A stretch of DNA of 64,000 nucleotides from JAJDTQ01 sp965219905 (GCA_965219905.1 CBDCOS010000002.1:1736001-1800000), one strand, 5' to 3'. Shown: positions 41,863 to 54,626, numbered from the stretch's first letter. Numbers and translations: made by a program. The notes: generated by a model not told the origin, from the letters alone.

Positions 41863-42477
41863 TTAGGACGCTTCGCCCGCCGAGAGCTTCTTCACGGCGA
41901 ACGCCGCCGCGTTCCTGACGCGGGCGTCGGCATCCTCCACGGCAACCCTCCTCAGCGCGTCCAGCGCTTCCGCGTCGACCCCCGGCGCCTTGGCCAGGGA
42001 CGTCACGACGGCCACCCGGACCAGCGGCTCGGGGTCCTGAATGGCTCCCAGCAACGCGGCCGGCAAGGCCGCCCTGTCCGCCGCGATGTCCCGAAGGCAG
42101 TAGACCGCCATTCGCCGTTGGGTGGCCGAGCCCTCGCTCAGGAGAGCCTCCAGACGAGCGCCGACCTCGGGATAGCGTTTGCCGAGGTCGGTGAGCAGCA
42201 GTTGTGTGGCCCAGCGAAGGTCCTGGTCGCCGCTCCCGAGACCCCATGCGAGCACTTCGAGGCACGGCGCCGACGGACGCGCGATCTGGCCGAGGACGTA
42301 GGCGACGGGCCACCGGGGCGCGGTCCGCAGCCGCTCCTCCAGCGCCCCGGCCACTTCCGGAAGCTCCGCGGACAGGGCCACCAGCGCCTCCACGGCTCGG
42401 CGGATCACCGCCTTGTCGGTGTCCTGCAACGCCTCCAGCAGCGGCACGATGCGCCCGTCCGGCTTCTCGCGTTGCAT
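41863..42477 (-). CDS. HEAT-repeat protein
   Basis: 204 residues, almost entirely helical. Repeated units such as DKAVIRRAVEALVALSAELPE, PLVRVAVVTSLAKAPG and DARVRNAAAFAVKKL are HEAT/PBS-lyase-type repeats, about five in all. Such proteins act as scaffolds for protein contacts. It has no signal peptide, so it should be cytosolic. It is 12 bases after the GDPD gene on the same strand and likely shares its transcript. Confidence 0.8.
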   Translation of the reverse strand: MQREKPDGRIVPLLEALQDTDKAVIRRAVEALVALSAELPEVAGALEERLRTAPRWPVAYVLGQIARPSAPCLEVLAWGLGSGDQDLRWATQLLLTDLGKRYPEVGARLEALLSEGSATQRRMAVYCLRDIAADRAALPAALLGAIQDPEPLVRVAVVTSLAKAPGVDAEALDALRRVAVEDADARVRNAAAFAVKKLSAGEAS

Positions 42478-42489
42478 GGGCAGGCCGGG

Positions 42490-43317
42490 TCAGACGGGCG
42501 CGGACCGCTGGACCACGTCCCTCAGGCGGCCCGGGTAGTCCGTGATGATGCCGTCGACCCCGAGGGCCAGGAGGGCCTCCATCGCGTCGGCCTCGTTGAT
42601 GGTCCAGACGTGGACCTCGACGCCCAGGCCGTGGGCGGCCGCCACCGACGCCTGAGTCACCAGCGGCGTCCCCTGGTACAGCGGCGGGATCTGGAGCGCC
42701 TGGCCGGGCGCCTCCTCCGGAGGCCCTTGTCCGGTCCAGAGCGCGGTCATGAAGGCGAGGATCTCACCCACGGAGAACCCGGTGGCCACCGCCAGCCCGC
42801 GGCCGCGGATGACCGCCCGCGCGGCCTCCATCATGGAGTCCGCTTCCGCGGCCACCAGCACCTGCGGCGCCTTGCCGAACTCCTCGACGAGGTCGAACAA
42901 CGTCTCGATCGCCGGCGGCGACAGTTCCTTGATCTCCACCGTCGCCCGGGCCTCGGGGAACTCGGAGAAGAACTCGCGCAAGGTAGGGACCTCGATCCCC
43001 TCCCCCCGGAACGGATGGGTGGCGCCGCCGTCGGGGGTGAACCGGAAACCGGCGTCCAACCGCTTGATCTCCTCCAGGGTCATTTCCCGCACCGTACCGG
43101 CGCCGCCGGTGGTCCGCTCGACGGTGTCATCGTGGATGACGACGATCTCGCCGTCGCGGGTCGCGTGGACATCGAGCTCCAGGTATGTCGCGCCTTCCTC
43201 CAGCGCCCGGCGAAACGAAACCAGGGTATTCTCCGGCATGGTCCCGGCGGCGCCGCGATGTCCGGTGATTCTGGGCGGCGGGTCCGAGAAGAATGGAAAT
43301 GAGGGTGCTCCGGCCAT
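42490..43317 (-). CDS. Glycerophosphodiester phosphodiesterase
   Basis: Splits glycerophosphodiesters from phospholipid breakdown to glycerol-3-phosphate and an alcohol. 275 residues, TIM barrel. ITGHRGAAGTMPENT contains the first catalytic His and Glu, YLELDVHATRDGEIVVIHDDT the metal-binding E-x-D and second His. No signal peptide is apparent, so it resembles cytosolic UgpQ rather than periplasmic GlpQ. Confidence 0.92.
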   Translation of the reverse strand: MAGAPSFPFFSDPPPRITGHRGAAGTMPENTLVSFRRALEEGATYLELDVHATRDGEIVVIHDDTVERTTGGAGTVREMTLEEIKRLDAGFRFTPDGGATHPFRGEGIEVPTLREFFSEFPEARATVEIKELSPPAIETLFDLVEEFGKAPQVLVAAEADSMMEAARAVIRGRGLAVATGFSVGEILAFMTALWTGQGPPEEAPGQALQIPPLYQGTPLVTQASVAAAHGLGVEVHVWTINEADAMEALLALGVDGIITDYPGRLRDVVQRSAPV

Positions 43318-43361
43318 GGCTTGCGTTGCTCGGCAAAAAGGGATGGACTCCGGGGCAATCC

Positions 43362-43390
43362 TTGAATTTTTGCGCTGCGGCGCCTATGAT
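43362..43390 (+). promoter_or_regulatory. Promoter for the acyl-CoA carboxylase operon
   Basis: TTGAAT at 43362-43367, 17-base spacer, TATGAT at 43385-43390. It predicts an untranslated leader of about 170 bases before ATG 43567. The leader shows no clear riboswitch. A short frame of 15 codons from 43520 ends in TGATGG across that ATG. Confidence 0.55.
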
Positions 43391-43566
43391 CCTTGGGGTT
43401 TTCTTGTGTGTGACGGACCACTGGAAACCACCGACATTGATAACTGTGGCGACCTTTCCGGGTCAAGCGACGGAGCCGTGCACGGGGCCGGCGGGTCGAG
43501 CCTCGGCAACGGGGCACTCATGAGGCCGGGGGAAAACCACGGGAAGGCCGCCGGCAAGGGGCGTTG

Positions 43567-45117
<1,551 letters not shown>

Positions 45118-45132
45118 GGACGCAACCCTAAG

Positions 45133-46671
45133 ATGTTCAAACGGATCCTGGTGGCCAACCGCGGCGAGATCGCCGTCCGCATCATACGGGCGTGCCGCGA
45201 GCTGGACATCCAGAGCGTGGCGGTCTACTCCGAGGCGGACCGCGAGGCGCTTCACGTCAAGTACGCCGACTACTCCTATCCGGTGGGGCCGGCCCCGTCC
45301 ACGGAGAGTTACCTCCGCATCGACCGGATCATCGACGCCGCCAAAAAGAGCCGGGCCGACGCCATCCACCCGGGCTACGGCTTTCTCGCCGAGAATCCCG
45401 GCTTCGCCCGGGCCTGCGAGGAGGCCGGCGTCGTCTTTCTGGGACCGGCCCCGGAAGTCATCAGGCAGATGGGCGACAAGGTCCACGCCCGGGCGCTGAT
45501 GAAGAAGGCCGGACTGCCGGTGATCCCGGGCTCGGAGGACATCCTGAGCTCCGAGGAGGAGGTGCTGGAGACCACCGCCGCCATCGGCTACCCCTGCGTC
45601 CTCAAGGCGGTGGCGGGGGGCGGCGGCAAGGGCCTGCGGCGGGTGGAGTCCAGCGACGAGATACGCTCGGCCTATCGCGCGGCCCGCTCCGAGGCGGCGT
45701 CGTCCTTCGGCGACTCCCGGCTTTACGTCGAGAAGTACCTGGAGCGCTGCCGCCACATCGAGGTCCAGTTGTTGGCCGACATCTACGGCAAGGTGCTGCA
45801 CCTGTTCACCCGGGAGTGCTCCATCCAGCGGCGCCACCAGAAGATCATCGAGGAATGTCCCGCCCCGACCATCGACCTCCGCATGCAGAAAGCCATGGGC
45901 AAGACCGCGGCGCAGGGAGCGAAGGCGCTCGGCTACACCGGCGTCGGCACCATGGAGTTCCTGGTGGACCGCCACAAGAACTTCTACTTCCTGGAGATGA
46001 ACACCCGCCTGCAGGTGGAGCATGCCATCACCGAGCGGGTGGTGGGCATCGACCTGGTGAAGGCCCAGATCAACGTGGCGGCGGGGACTCCCCTGCCCTG
46101 GTCGCAACGCCAGATCCGGACCACCGGGCATGCCATCGAATGCCGCATCTACGCCGAAGACCCGGAGACCGACTTCATGCCGTGCCCCGGAAAGATCGAG
46201 GGACTGCGGCTGCCCGAGGGTTTCGGCATCCGCAACGACTGCGGCGTCTACGAGGGCGCGGAGATCCCCATCCACTACGACCCCATGATCGCCAAGCTCA
46301 TCGTCTGGGGCGAGGACCGCGCCGAGGCCATACGGCGCCTCAAGCGGGCTCTGCGCGAGTACCAGGTCCGGGGCGTCAAGACCAACATCCCCTTTCACCA
46401 ATGGCTGCTGCGCCATCCCCAGTTCATCGAGGCCGATGTCCACACCGGCTTCGTGGACGAGCAGCGCGGCTTCATGACCATGGAACAGGTCTACCCCGAC
46501 CGCCACGTCGCGCTGGCCTCGGCGGCCATCGTGGCGCTCCACCGGGAGCAGGAGCGCGCGCTCCGGATGGTGGAGGAAGGGGCGGCGGAGAAATCCGAAT
46601 GGCGCGAGGCGGGCCGGCGCGAGGCGCTGCAACGCCACGCGGGCGCGCCGGGCGCCGGGCGCGGCTGGTAG
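45133..46671 (+). CDS. accC: Biotin carboxylase subunit of acyl-CoA carboxylase
   Basis: 512 residues. FKRILVANRGEIAVRIIRACRE, DAIHPGYGFLAEN, the ATP-grasp loop AVAGGGGKGLRRV, EMNTRLQVEHAITE and the biotin/bicarbonate region HAIECRIYAEDPE are all present. Carboxylates biotin on the carrier protein with ATP and bicarbonate. It is about 60 residues longer than AccC of fatty-acid synthesis; the charged C-terminal tail (REQERALRMVEEGAAEKSEW) resembles the linker of PCC-alpha proteins, here without a fused carrier domain. 15 bases after the carboxyltransferase. Confidence 0.93.
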   Translation: MFKRILVANRGEIAVRIIRACRELDIQSVAVYSEADREALHVKYADYSYPVGPAPSTESYLRIDRIIDAAKKSRADAIHPGYGFLAENPGFARACEEAGVVFLGPAPEVIRQMGDKVHARALMKKAGLPVIPGSEDILSSEEEVLETTAAIGYPCVLKAVAGGGGKGLRRVESSDEIRSAYRAARSEAASSFGDSRLYVEKYLERCRHIEVQLLADIYGKVLHLFTRECSIQRRHQKIIEECPAPTIDLRMQKAMGKTAAQGAKALGYTGVGTMEFLVDRHKNFYFLEMNTRLQVEHAITERVVGIDLVKAQINVAAGTPLPWSQRQIRTTGHAIECRIYAEDPETDFMPCPGKIEGLRLPEGFGIRNDCGVYEGAEIPIHYDPMIAKLIVWGEDRAEAIRRLKRALREYQVRGVKTNIPFHQWLLRHPQFIEADVHTGFVDEQRGFMTMEQVYPDRHVALASAAIVALHREQERALRMVEEGAAEKSEWREAGRREALQRHAGAPGAGRGW

Positions 46672-46675
46672 CTCC

Positions 46676-47179
46676 ATGGCCTTCATCGCGACACTCGGCG
46701 GCCAGACCTCCGTGGTGCGGATCACCGAGACCGAGAAGTCCGTCTACAAGGTGTCGGTGGACGGACAGGAGTTCATGGTGGACGGCAGGAGGACCGGCCG
46801 CAACAACTACTCGCTGCTGATCGACAACCGGTCCTTCGAGGTGGACGTGGACACCACCGAGGACGAGTACCGGGTGCTGCTGGACGGCCGGACCTACCGC
46901 ATCAGCATGGCCGACGAGCGGCAGGCGCGGGTCGGCGGCCGGCAGTCCGGCATCGAAGTGTCCGGCAGGCAGGAGATCCGGATACCGATGCCGGGCAAGG
47001 TGGTGGCGGTGCTGGTGAACGAAGGCGACACGGTGGCCAAGGGACAGGGCCTGGTCATCGTCGAAGCCATGAAGATGGAGAACGAGGTGCGGGCGCCCGG
47101 CAACGGCGAGGTCAAGGATATCCGGGTCAAGGTCGGAGAATCGGTGGAATCCGGACAGGTGCTCGTTATCGTCGAATAG
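46676..47179 (+). CDS. Biotin carboxyl carrier protein of acyl-CoA carboxylase
   Basis: 167 residues. The last 75 form a biotinyl domain with EAMKMENEV, where the lysine carries biotin, flanked by MPGKVVAVLVNEGDTVAKGQ and VGESVESGQVLVIVE. The first 90 residues are beta-rich (VYKVSVDGQEFMV, YRVLLDGRTYRI) like the BT domain that joins subunits in propionyl-CoA carboxylase. Starts 4 bases after accC. It swings biotin between the two catalytic subunits encoded just upstream. Confidence 0.92.
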   Translation: MAFIATLGGQTSVVRITETEKSVYKVSVDGQEFMVDGRRTGRNNYSLLIDNRSFEVDVDTTEDEYRVLLDGRTYRISMADERQARVGGRQSGIEVSGRQEIRIPMPGKVVAVLVNEGDTVAKGQGLVIVEAMKMENEVRAPGNGEVKDIRVKVGESVESGQVLVIVE

Positions 47180-47188
47180 GCCTGCAAC

Positions 47189-47207
47189 GGCGGGTTTCGA
47201 ATCCGCC
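47189..47207. repeat. Short GC-rich palindromic repeat
   Basis: GGCGG-GTTTCGAAT-CCGCC between the convergent carrier-protein and tatC genes, reaching to the tatC stop. Third copy of the family seen at 20.05 and 40.75 kb. Could serve as a bidirectional transcription end. Confidence 0.55.
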
Positions 47208-48011
47208 CTACAAGTCTTCCTCCTCCTGATCGTCCTCTTCCCCGGCGCCCTTCCGCCGCATGAAGTAGACCAGCACGATGGTAAGACCGTAAAGCACGGT
47301 CAACGGCAGCGCCAGCAGCACCTGCGAGATCACGTCGGGCGGGGTGAGGACCGCGCCCAGCACCACCATCCCCAGAAACGCGTAAGGGAACCGGCGGATC
47401 ATCATGCGGTGGTCGATGAGCCCCACCCGGGCCAGGAACACTCCCGCCACCGGCAACTCGAAGACCACGCCGAAGGCCAGCATCAGCTTGGCCGAGAACG
47501 ACAGGTACTCGCTGACACGGATGGCGGGACGGATGTCGAGCTGTTGGTACTGCTCCAGGAAGAAGCGGTAGCCGATGTCGAAGATCACCAGGTAGCAGAA
47601 GGCCGCGCCCAGCAGAAAGAACAGCGTGCCGAAGACCACGAAGCCCTTGGCATAGCGCTGCTCCTGGCGGTAGAGGCCCGGGGCCACGAACTGCCAAGCG
47701 TGCCACAGCAGCACCGGCAGCGCCACGAAGATGGCCGCCACGAACGCCACCTTGAGCTTGGCGAAGAAGGCCTCGGCGACCCCGGTGCCGATGACGGTGA
47801 GGCCGGAGGCCTCGAGCCGGAGCAGGGGCGCGGTCATGAAGGTGATGAGCCGTTCCGCGGTCAGGTAGCAGACGATGAACGCCGCCAGGACGGCCAGCGA
47901 CGACCGGATGAGCCGGGACCGGAGCTCCTCCAGGTGCGCCGTCAGCGGCATGCTGGCGTCATCCGACAGCCGCGGCCCCTCCTCGCCGCTCACTCCGTCG
48001 TCCGCGTTCAC
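47208..48011 (-). CDS. tatC: Sec-independent protein translocase TatC
   Basis: 267 residues, six membrane helices. Near the start MPLTAHLEELRSRLIRS is the conserved TatC cytosolic segment that recognises the twin-arginine signal; the periplasmic P-rich loop and FGVVFELPV follow the family. The C-terminus is acidic (EEDDQEEEDL), an unusual tail. Exports folded proteins across the inner membrane. Overlaps the tatB-like gene by 4 bases. Confidence 0.94.
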   Translation of the reverse strand: MNADDGVSGEEGPRLSDDASMPLTAHLEELRSRLIRSSLAVLAAFIVCYLTAERLITFMTAPLLRLEASGLTVIGTGVAEAFFAKLKVAFVAAIFVALPVLLWHAWQFVAPGLYRQEQRYAKGFVVFGTLFFLLGAAFCYLVIFDIGYRFFLEQYQQLDIRPAIRVSEYLSFSAKLMLAFGVVFELPVAGVFLARVGLIDHRMMIRRFPYAFLGMVVLGAVLTPPDVISQVLLALPLTVLYGLTIVLVYFMRRKGAGEEDDQEEEDL

Positions 48012-48283
48012 TCTTTTTTGGCGGGATCGCCTGCTGGAGAAATGGTATTGGCGGGTGCGCCTTCTCCGGACGGTTCGGGATCGGCGGGGTCCTCGCTCTC
48101 GGGACGGACGTCGAGCTCGTCCGCCGCGGCCTGCATCTCCCGCTTCACGTCGTCAGTGGTCCGGCGGAACTCGGCAAGCCCCCTTCCAAGGGCACGGGCG
48201 ATCTCCGGCAGTTTCTTGGGCCCGAGGACGATCAGGGCCACCGCCAGGATCAACAGCAGTTCCGGCATGCCGATACCAAACAT
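48008..48283 (-). CDS. Twin-arginine translocase TatA/TatB-family subunit
   Basis: 91 residues. One N-terminal membrane helix (MPELLLILAVALIVLGP) with the Glu typical of TatB at position 8, then GPKKLPEIARALGRGLAEFRR, an amphipathic helix, and a disordered acidic/Pro tail. MFGIGMPE and the operon place with tatC favour a TatB role, but TatA and TatB are not well separated in this group, and a separate TatA is not seen here. Confidence 0.85.
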   Translation of the reverse strand: MFGIGMPELLLILAVALIVLGPKKLPEIARALGRGLAEFRRTTDDVKREMQAAADELDVRPESEDPADPEPSGEGAPANTISPAGDPAKKE

Positions 48284-48393
48284 TCCGACTCCCAGAAGCT
48301 AGGCTAAGGCATTTGCGGGGGCGAGTCAAAGCGTCCTCCGGACCGGGGCGCCGGCGCGGTTTCGCACTTTGACTCCGTCTGTTCGGCGGTGGT

Positions 48394-49434
48394 ATGCTTG
48401 GCCGCAACATGCCCCGTTCCGCCATCGTGGCCGACCCGGTGTTCCTCAAGCACCAGCCCGGGCCCTATCATCCCGAGAGTCCGCAACGTCTCAAGACCCT
48501 CCTCGACCTCGCCGGCGAGGTGGCCGGCAGCGGCGCGGGCTACGAGCTTCTGCCCCTTCGCGCGGCGGTGCAGGAGGAATTGGAGCTGTGCCACGGCCCG
48601 GGCTACATCGACCTGGTCCGTTCCACTTCCGAGCACAACCAGTTCGCGCTGGACGGGGACACCATCACCTGCCGGGACTCCTTCGGCGTGGCGCTGATGG
48701 CGGTGGGAGGGTTTCTGCAGGTGCTGGATGCGGTGGCGGCCTCCGAATACGCCAACGGCTTCACCATGGTGCGGCCGCCGGGACATCACGCGCTCAGGGA
48801 CCGGGCCATGGGATTCTGCCTGTTCAACACGGTGGCCATCGGCGCGCGGTATCTCCAGAAGGCCCACGGCGCCCGGCGGGTGGCCGTCGTGGACTGGGAC
48901 GTGCACCACGGCAACGGCTCGCAGGACGCCTTCTACGACGATCCCTCGGTGCTCTTCCTGTCGACGCATCAGTACCCCTACTATCCCGGGACCGGGGCCG
49001 CGGACGAGGTGGGGAGCGGCAAGGGAGAGGGCTACACCGTGAACGTCCCGCTGCCGGCGGGCTGCGGCGACGCCGAATACCTGGCCGTGTTCAGGGACGT
49101 CATCGTGCCGGCCATCGATCGCTTCGCGCCCGATTGGCTGCTGGTGTCGGCGGGCTTCGATTCGCACCGCGACGACCCCTTGGCGGCCATGGCCGTCACC
49201 GAGCCGGGGTTCGGCGTGATGGCCGACGCGCTGCTGGAGCTGGCGCGGAAACATGCCGGCGGCCGGATCGCCTTCCTCCTGGAGGGCGGCTACGACCTGT
49301 CCGCGCTGCGCAACTCCGTAGCCACGGTGCTGGACCGCATGCGGTCCGAGGAGGCCGCCCCCCTGGAGGCCGACGGACAGCGCATCGCGCCGCGCATCCG
49401 GGAAGTGCTTCAAATCCACGAGAAGTATTGGTAG
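48394..49434 (+). CDS. Histone-deacetylase-family (class II/acetoin-utilisation-like) deacetylase
   Basis: 346 residues of the arginase/deacetylase fold. RPPGHHALRD, VVDWDVHHGNGSQ, AGFDSHRDDP and LEGGYD hold the two active-site His, the zinc ligands and the transition-state Tyr position, so it should be an active zinc deacetylase. Bacterial members remove acetyl from polyamines, acetoin-pathway enzymes or other small molecules. ATG 48394 or 48409 could start it. 19 bases before fabF on the same strand. Confidence 0.9.
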   Translation: MLGRNMPRSAIVADPVFLKHQPGPYHPESPQRLKTLLDLAGEVAGSGAGYELLPLRAAVQEELELCHGPGYIDLVRSTSEHNQFALDGDTITCRDSFGVALMAVGGFLQVLDAVAASEYANGFTMVRPPGHHALRDRAMGFCLFNTVAIGARYLQKAHGARRVAVVDWDVHHGNGSQDAFYDDPSVLFLSTHQYPYYPGTGAADEVGSGKGEGYTVNVPLPAGCGDAEYLAVFRDVIVPAIDRFAPDWLLVSAGFDSHRDDPLAAMAVTEPGFGVMADALLELARKHAGGRIAFLLEGGYDLSALRNSVATVLDRMRSEEAAPLEADGQRIAPRIREVLQIHEKYW

Positions 49435-49453
49435 AGCCCCTGAAAACCACGAA

Positions 49454-51723
<2,270 letters not shown>

Positions 51724-51757
51724 CCTCCACGCGCCCCACGGAATCCCCGCCTCTCAC

Positions 51758-52624
51758 GTGATCCCGGCCGAAGCCTTCGCCCTCGCCTGCGGGCTCTTCA
51801 CCGCCATCAACCTGATCCTTCTGAAGAAGGGGATGGCCCACGGGAACCCCATCACGGCCACCGTCATCTCGCTCGCCATCAACGTGCTGTCGTTCTGGAG
51901 CTTCGTGCTGATCGTGGTGCCGTGGGACCGGATCATCCGTCCGGAGCTCTTGATCTTCGTGCTGGTGGGGCTGATTCAGCCCGGCGGCACCCGCTTTCTG
52001 GCCTACCTGAGCGTGGAGAAGGTCGGGGTGGCGGTAACCTCCCCGATCCGGGCCACCACGCCGCTGTTCTCGTCGCTCATGGCCATCGCCGTGCTGGGAG
52101 AGCAGCTCACGCCCGCGGTGGGCGCGGGAACGGCGCTCGTGGTCGTCGGCATCATCGTGCTCAGCCTGCGGGAGGAAAAGAGCGGCGCGTGGCTCAACAT
52201 CCTGGTCACGCTGCCGCTCCTGAGCGCCTTCGTCGCCGGCTCCACCCAGGTCATCCGCAAGGTCGGCCTTGCGCAGATCACCCTGCCGATCCTCGGCGCC
52301 GCGGTCACCACCGGCACCTCCCTGGTCGCCGTGGCGGTTTCCCTGTCCGTCTCGCGCAAGTGGTCCGCCGTCACCTTCGACCGCCGCTCCCTGGGCTGGT
52401 TCCTCCTGGCCGGCTGCGCCGTGACCCTCGGCGTGGCCAGCATCTACATGTCCCTGTACCTGTCGGACGTGGTCATCGTCGCTCCGCTGTCGAGCCTGAG
52501 CCCGCTGTACAGCCTGGTGCTGTCCGCGGTATTCCTGCGGGAGGAGGAGGTGATTACGGTGCGGAAGGTCGTGGCCGCCGTGCTGATCGTGCTGGGGGTG
52601 GTGCTGATTACGGCGATAAGGTGA
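51758..52624 (+). CDS. EamA/DMT-family transporter
   Basis: 288 residues, ten predicted membrane helices in two EamA halves. FALACGLFTAINLILLKKG opens the first and SAFVAGSTQVIRKVGL the second; ATTPLFSSLMAIAVLGE and SLSPLYSLVLSAVFLREEE are the paired proline-containing ends of each half. Exports or takes up a small metabolite or drug; the substrate is unknown. Starts with GTG 51758, 34 bases after fabH. Confidence 0.85.
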   Translation: MIPAEAFALACGLFTAINLILLKKGMAHGNPITATVISLAINVLSFWSFVLIVVPWDRIIRPELLIFVLVGLIQPGGTRFLAYLSVEKVGVAVTSPIRATTPLFSSLMAIAVLGEQLTPAVGAGTALVVVGIIVLSLREEKSGAWLNILVTLPLLSAFVAGSTQVIRKVGLAQITLPILGAAVTTGTSLVAVAVSLSVSRKWSAVTFDRRSLGWFLLAGCAVTLGVASIYMSLYLSDVVIVAPLSSLSPLYSLVLSAVFLREEEVITVRKVVAAVLIVLGVVLITAIR

Positions 52625-52731
52625 ACAGCGGGTGAACAGCGCCGGAGAGCAACCCGCCGGAGCCGGCGTCCACGCGGAGTATTGAAAATTCGTGCGCGCG
52701 GGGCCACAGTCCCGCTACGGAGGAGGCCGAT

Positions 52732-53364
52732 ATGAAAAAGGTATTCAGCGAGCACGTCCCCGCCAACACCGGGTGGTCCGGAGACCTCGGGCAGGGGCAG
52801 ATCATCCGCATCATCGCCATGTCCACGGTGGACTTCCTGGTGCTGGACCGGACCAACCTGCGGGAGCGGTTCGACCAGGCCCGCACCAAGGTCTACAACG
52901 GGAAGATCTTCCTGAGCACCGGCGACAAGCTGATGTCCCGGGACAACCGGCACTTCATGACCATCGTGGCGGATACCTTCGAGGAAGGGACCCACGACCT
53001 GCAGAAGGGGATGTGCAGCGGACGGCGCTTCCAGTTGGCCAAGGAGGAGGGGCGGCTGCGGGAGTACTACCACCGGGACTACCGGGACGACGAGATCCCG
53101 GACCACGGCTGCTGGGAGAACCTGTCCAAGGCGCTGGCCCCCTACGACATCGCCCCCGAGGACATCCCCAGTCCCTTCAACCTCTTCCAGCACATGATCA
53201 TCGACGGCAAGACCGGCCTCATGCAGCACACGAACATCCGGCCCGCGGCGCCGACCAACGTCGACATGCGCGCCGAGCGGGACCTGCTGGCGGCGTTCAG
53301 CGCGTGCCCGGACATGCCGGTGGGCGGCAAGCCGGTGGACGTGGAGATCTACGAGGAAGAGTGA
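52732..53364 (+). CDS. DUF1989 family protein (urea carboxylase-associated)
   Basis: 210 residues. ERFDQARTKVYNGKIFLSTGDKLMS, DTFEEGTHDLQKGMCSGRRF, DHGCWENLSKAL and PSPFNLFQHM are the conserved DUF1989 blocks, including Cys and His residues that may bind metal. Proteins of this type accompany urea carboxylase or allophanate genes, but none are present here. GGAGG ten bases before the ATG. A related, diverged copy is cut by the right edge of the window at 63.5 kb. Confidence 0.85.
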   Translation: MKKVFSEHVPANTGWSGDLGQGQIIRIIAMSTVDFLVLDRTNLRERFDQARTKVYNGKIFLSTGDKLMSRDNRHFMTIVADTFEEGTHDLQKGMCSGRRFQLAKEEGRLREYYHRDYRDDEIPDHGCWENLSKALAPYDIAPEDIPSPFNLFQHMIIDGKTGLMQHTNIRPAAPTNVDMRAERDLLAAFSACPDMPVGGKPVDVEIYEEE

Positions 53365-53382
53365 GGCTGAACCCCCGCCCCG

Positions 53383-53428
53383 CCTGGATTCCCGCCCCGG
53401 ATCGGGGTCGAGGGCAGGCTCTCGCGGG
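53383..53428. repeat. REP-type unit, left part, interrupted by IS110
   Basis: CCTGGATTCCCGCC at 53383-53396 and GCGGG at 53424-53428 match the two arms of the palindrome found intact at 11.0 and 36.9 kb. The expected continuation AATGACGGA is found only at 54603-54611, beyond the transposase. Confidence 0.6.
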
Positions 53429-53445
53429 AGTATCTGTGATGGGAA

Positions 53446-54390
53446 TCAAGGGCTAAGCGGGTTGAGGGTGGGCAGCCACGGGGTACCGCGGCGTGCGATG
53501 GCATGGAGCTGCAACAAGAGCTTTCGCATCACCGCCACCAGAGCCACTTTTGCGGGCTTGCCACGGCGCCGCAACCGACGATAGAAGCCACTCAGTTCGG
53601 GGTTGCACCGTGTGGCTGACAGCGCAGCCATGTACAAGGCGCGACGGACCGTCCCGCGGCCACCGCGGATGGCTCGGTAGCCTTGACGCTGGCCGCTGTC
53701 GTGAGACCAGGGCGCCAAGCCCGCCAACGAGGTCAAGCCCCTGCCGCACCCTTGGCCCAGTTCGGGCAAGTACCCGAGCAAGGTGGCCGCGGTGAGCTCT
53801 CCTACGCCCTTCACGCTCTGATACAAGGCTGCCCGTTCACTCAACCCCGGGTGACGCCGCCATAGCGCCTGGAGGGCCTTGTCCAGCCGTGCGATCTCCT
53901 TGTCCAGCCATGCCACATGGCGCTCACAGGACTTCTTGTTCGCCCCCCTAAGTCCCTTCTCCAGCCGATTGAGTTCCTGCACTCGCTGCTGCACCAACTG
54001 CTGCCTACGCCCCAACACCTCCCGTAACTCCTCACTGGCGCTGTCCCGTTCCTCCTCCCCCTCCACCTTCATCATCGCCCCGTACTGCGCCAGCACCTCC
54101 GCGTCTATAGGATCCGTCTTCGCCTCCCGTCCCAACGCCTGTGCAAACCCCCCTACTCGCGTCGGATGCGCTTTGTGCACCGCCACCCCGCTCCCCTTCA
54201 ACCCCTCCACCACACCCCGCTCGTAGCCCCCCGTCGCCTCACACACCACCTGCCCCACCCCCGCTGCTCTCAGCCACTTCCGCAACTCCCCGATACCCCT
54301 TGCCTCATTCCTGAACCGCCGTAACCCCTTGCTCAACACCCACACCACCAACTCCCGCTTGCCTACATCTATCCCTGCAATTACCTTCAT
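53446..54390 (-). CDS. IS110-family transposase (DEDD recombinase)
   Basis: 314 residues from ATG 54390. The RuvC-like N-terminal domain has AGIDVGK, VVCEATGGYE and KTDPIDAEVLA, giving the D, E and D residues; a coiled coil (about 115-185) leads to the Transposase_20 domain with SVKGVGELTAATLLGYL, LAPWSHDSGQRQG (catalytic Ser region) and the RRALYMAALSA block. GAGGAGG five bases before ATG 54390 decides the start; the frame is open to a GTG at 54429. The gene looks intact. Confidence 0.93.
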   Translation of the reverse strand: MKVIAGIDVGKRELVVWVLSKGLRRFRNEARGIGELRKWLRAAGVGQVVCEATGGYERGVVEGLKGSGVAVHKAHPTRVGGFAQALGREAKTDPIDAEVLAQYGAMMKVEGEEERDSASEELREVLGRRQQLVQQRVQELNRLEKGLRGANKKSCERHVAWLDKEIARLDKALQALWRRHPGLSERAALYQSVKGVGELTAATLLGYLPELGQGCGRGLTSLAGLAPWSHDSGQRQGYRAIRGGRGTVRRALYMAALSATRCNPELSGFYRRLRRRGKPAKVALVAVMRKLLLQLHAIARRGTPWLPTLNPLSP

Positions 54391-54602
54391 GCCCGCCTCC
54401 TCTTCTGCTACCATGACGCTGTCCTCCACACTTGCTTATGCGGGGCCCTAACCCCCGGTATCTGTTCGGAGCGACAACTGGCATGCCGGGAGTCCTACTC
54501 CCGCCCGGTGCAGAACCCCTTGGGCTCTCACCCTATGACGTGCGACTCCCCAGCATGCCTTCCCCTCAAATTGGCCGATTTGAGAGGCTTCCTCAACATA
54601 CA
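54391..54602 (-). ncRNA. Putative bridge-RNA region of the IS110 element
   Basis: IS110 elements encode a structured guide RNA in the non-coding end upstream of the transposase. Here this 212-base stretch holds three hairpins: CTCAAAT/ATTTGAG at 54565-54584, GGGAGT/ACTCCC at 54488-54502 and CGGGG/CCCCG at 54441-54457. Loop bases that match target or donor were not solved by eye, so the identity rests on position and structure. Confidence 0.5.
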
Positions 54603-54611
54603 AATGACGGA
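54603..54611. repeat. REP-type unit, right remnant after IS110
   Basis: AATGACGGA, identical to the end of the intact palindromes. It is short enough to be chance alone; its value comes from matching the broken left half at 53383-53428. Confidence 0.45.
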
Positions 54612-54626
54612 TTCGGTTTCTGAGGG

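Larger units (their letters stand above)
53429..54602 (-). mobile_element. IS110-family element, about 1.17 kb, inserted in a REP-type repeat
   Basis: Limits are inferred by rejoining the split repeat: GCGGG (ends 53428) plus AATGACGGA (starts 54603) restores the usual sequence. Ends may be off by a few bases. As in the family, no terminal inverted repeats are visible. It holds the transposase and a 212-base non-coding end on its 5' side. It lies between the convergent DUF1989 and pyrE genes and harms neither. Confidence 0.65.
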
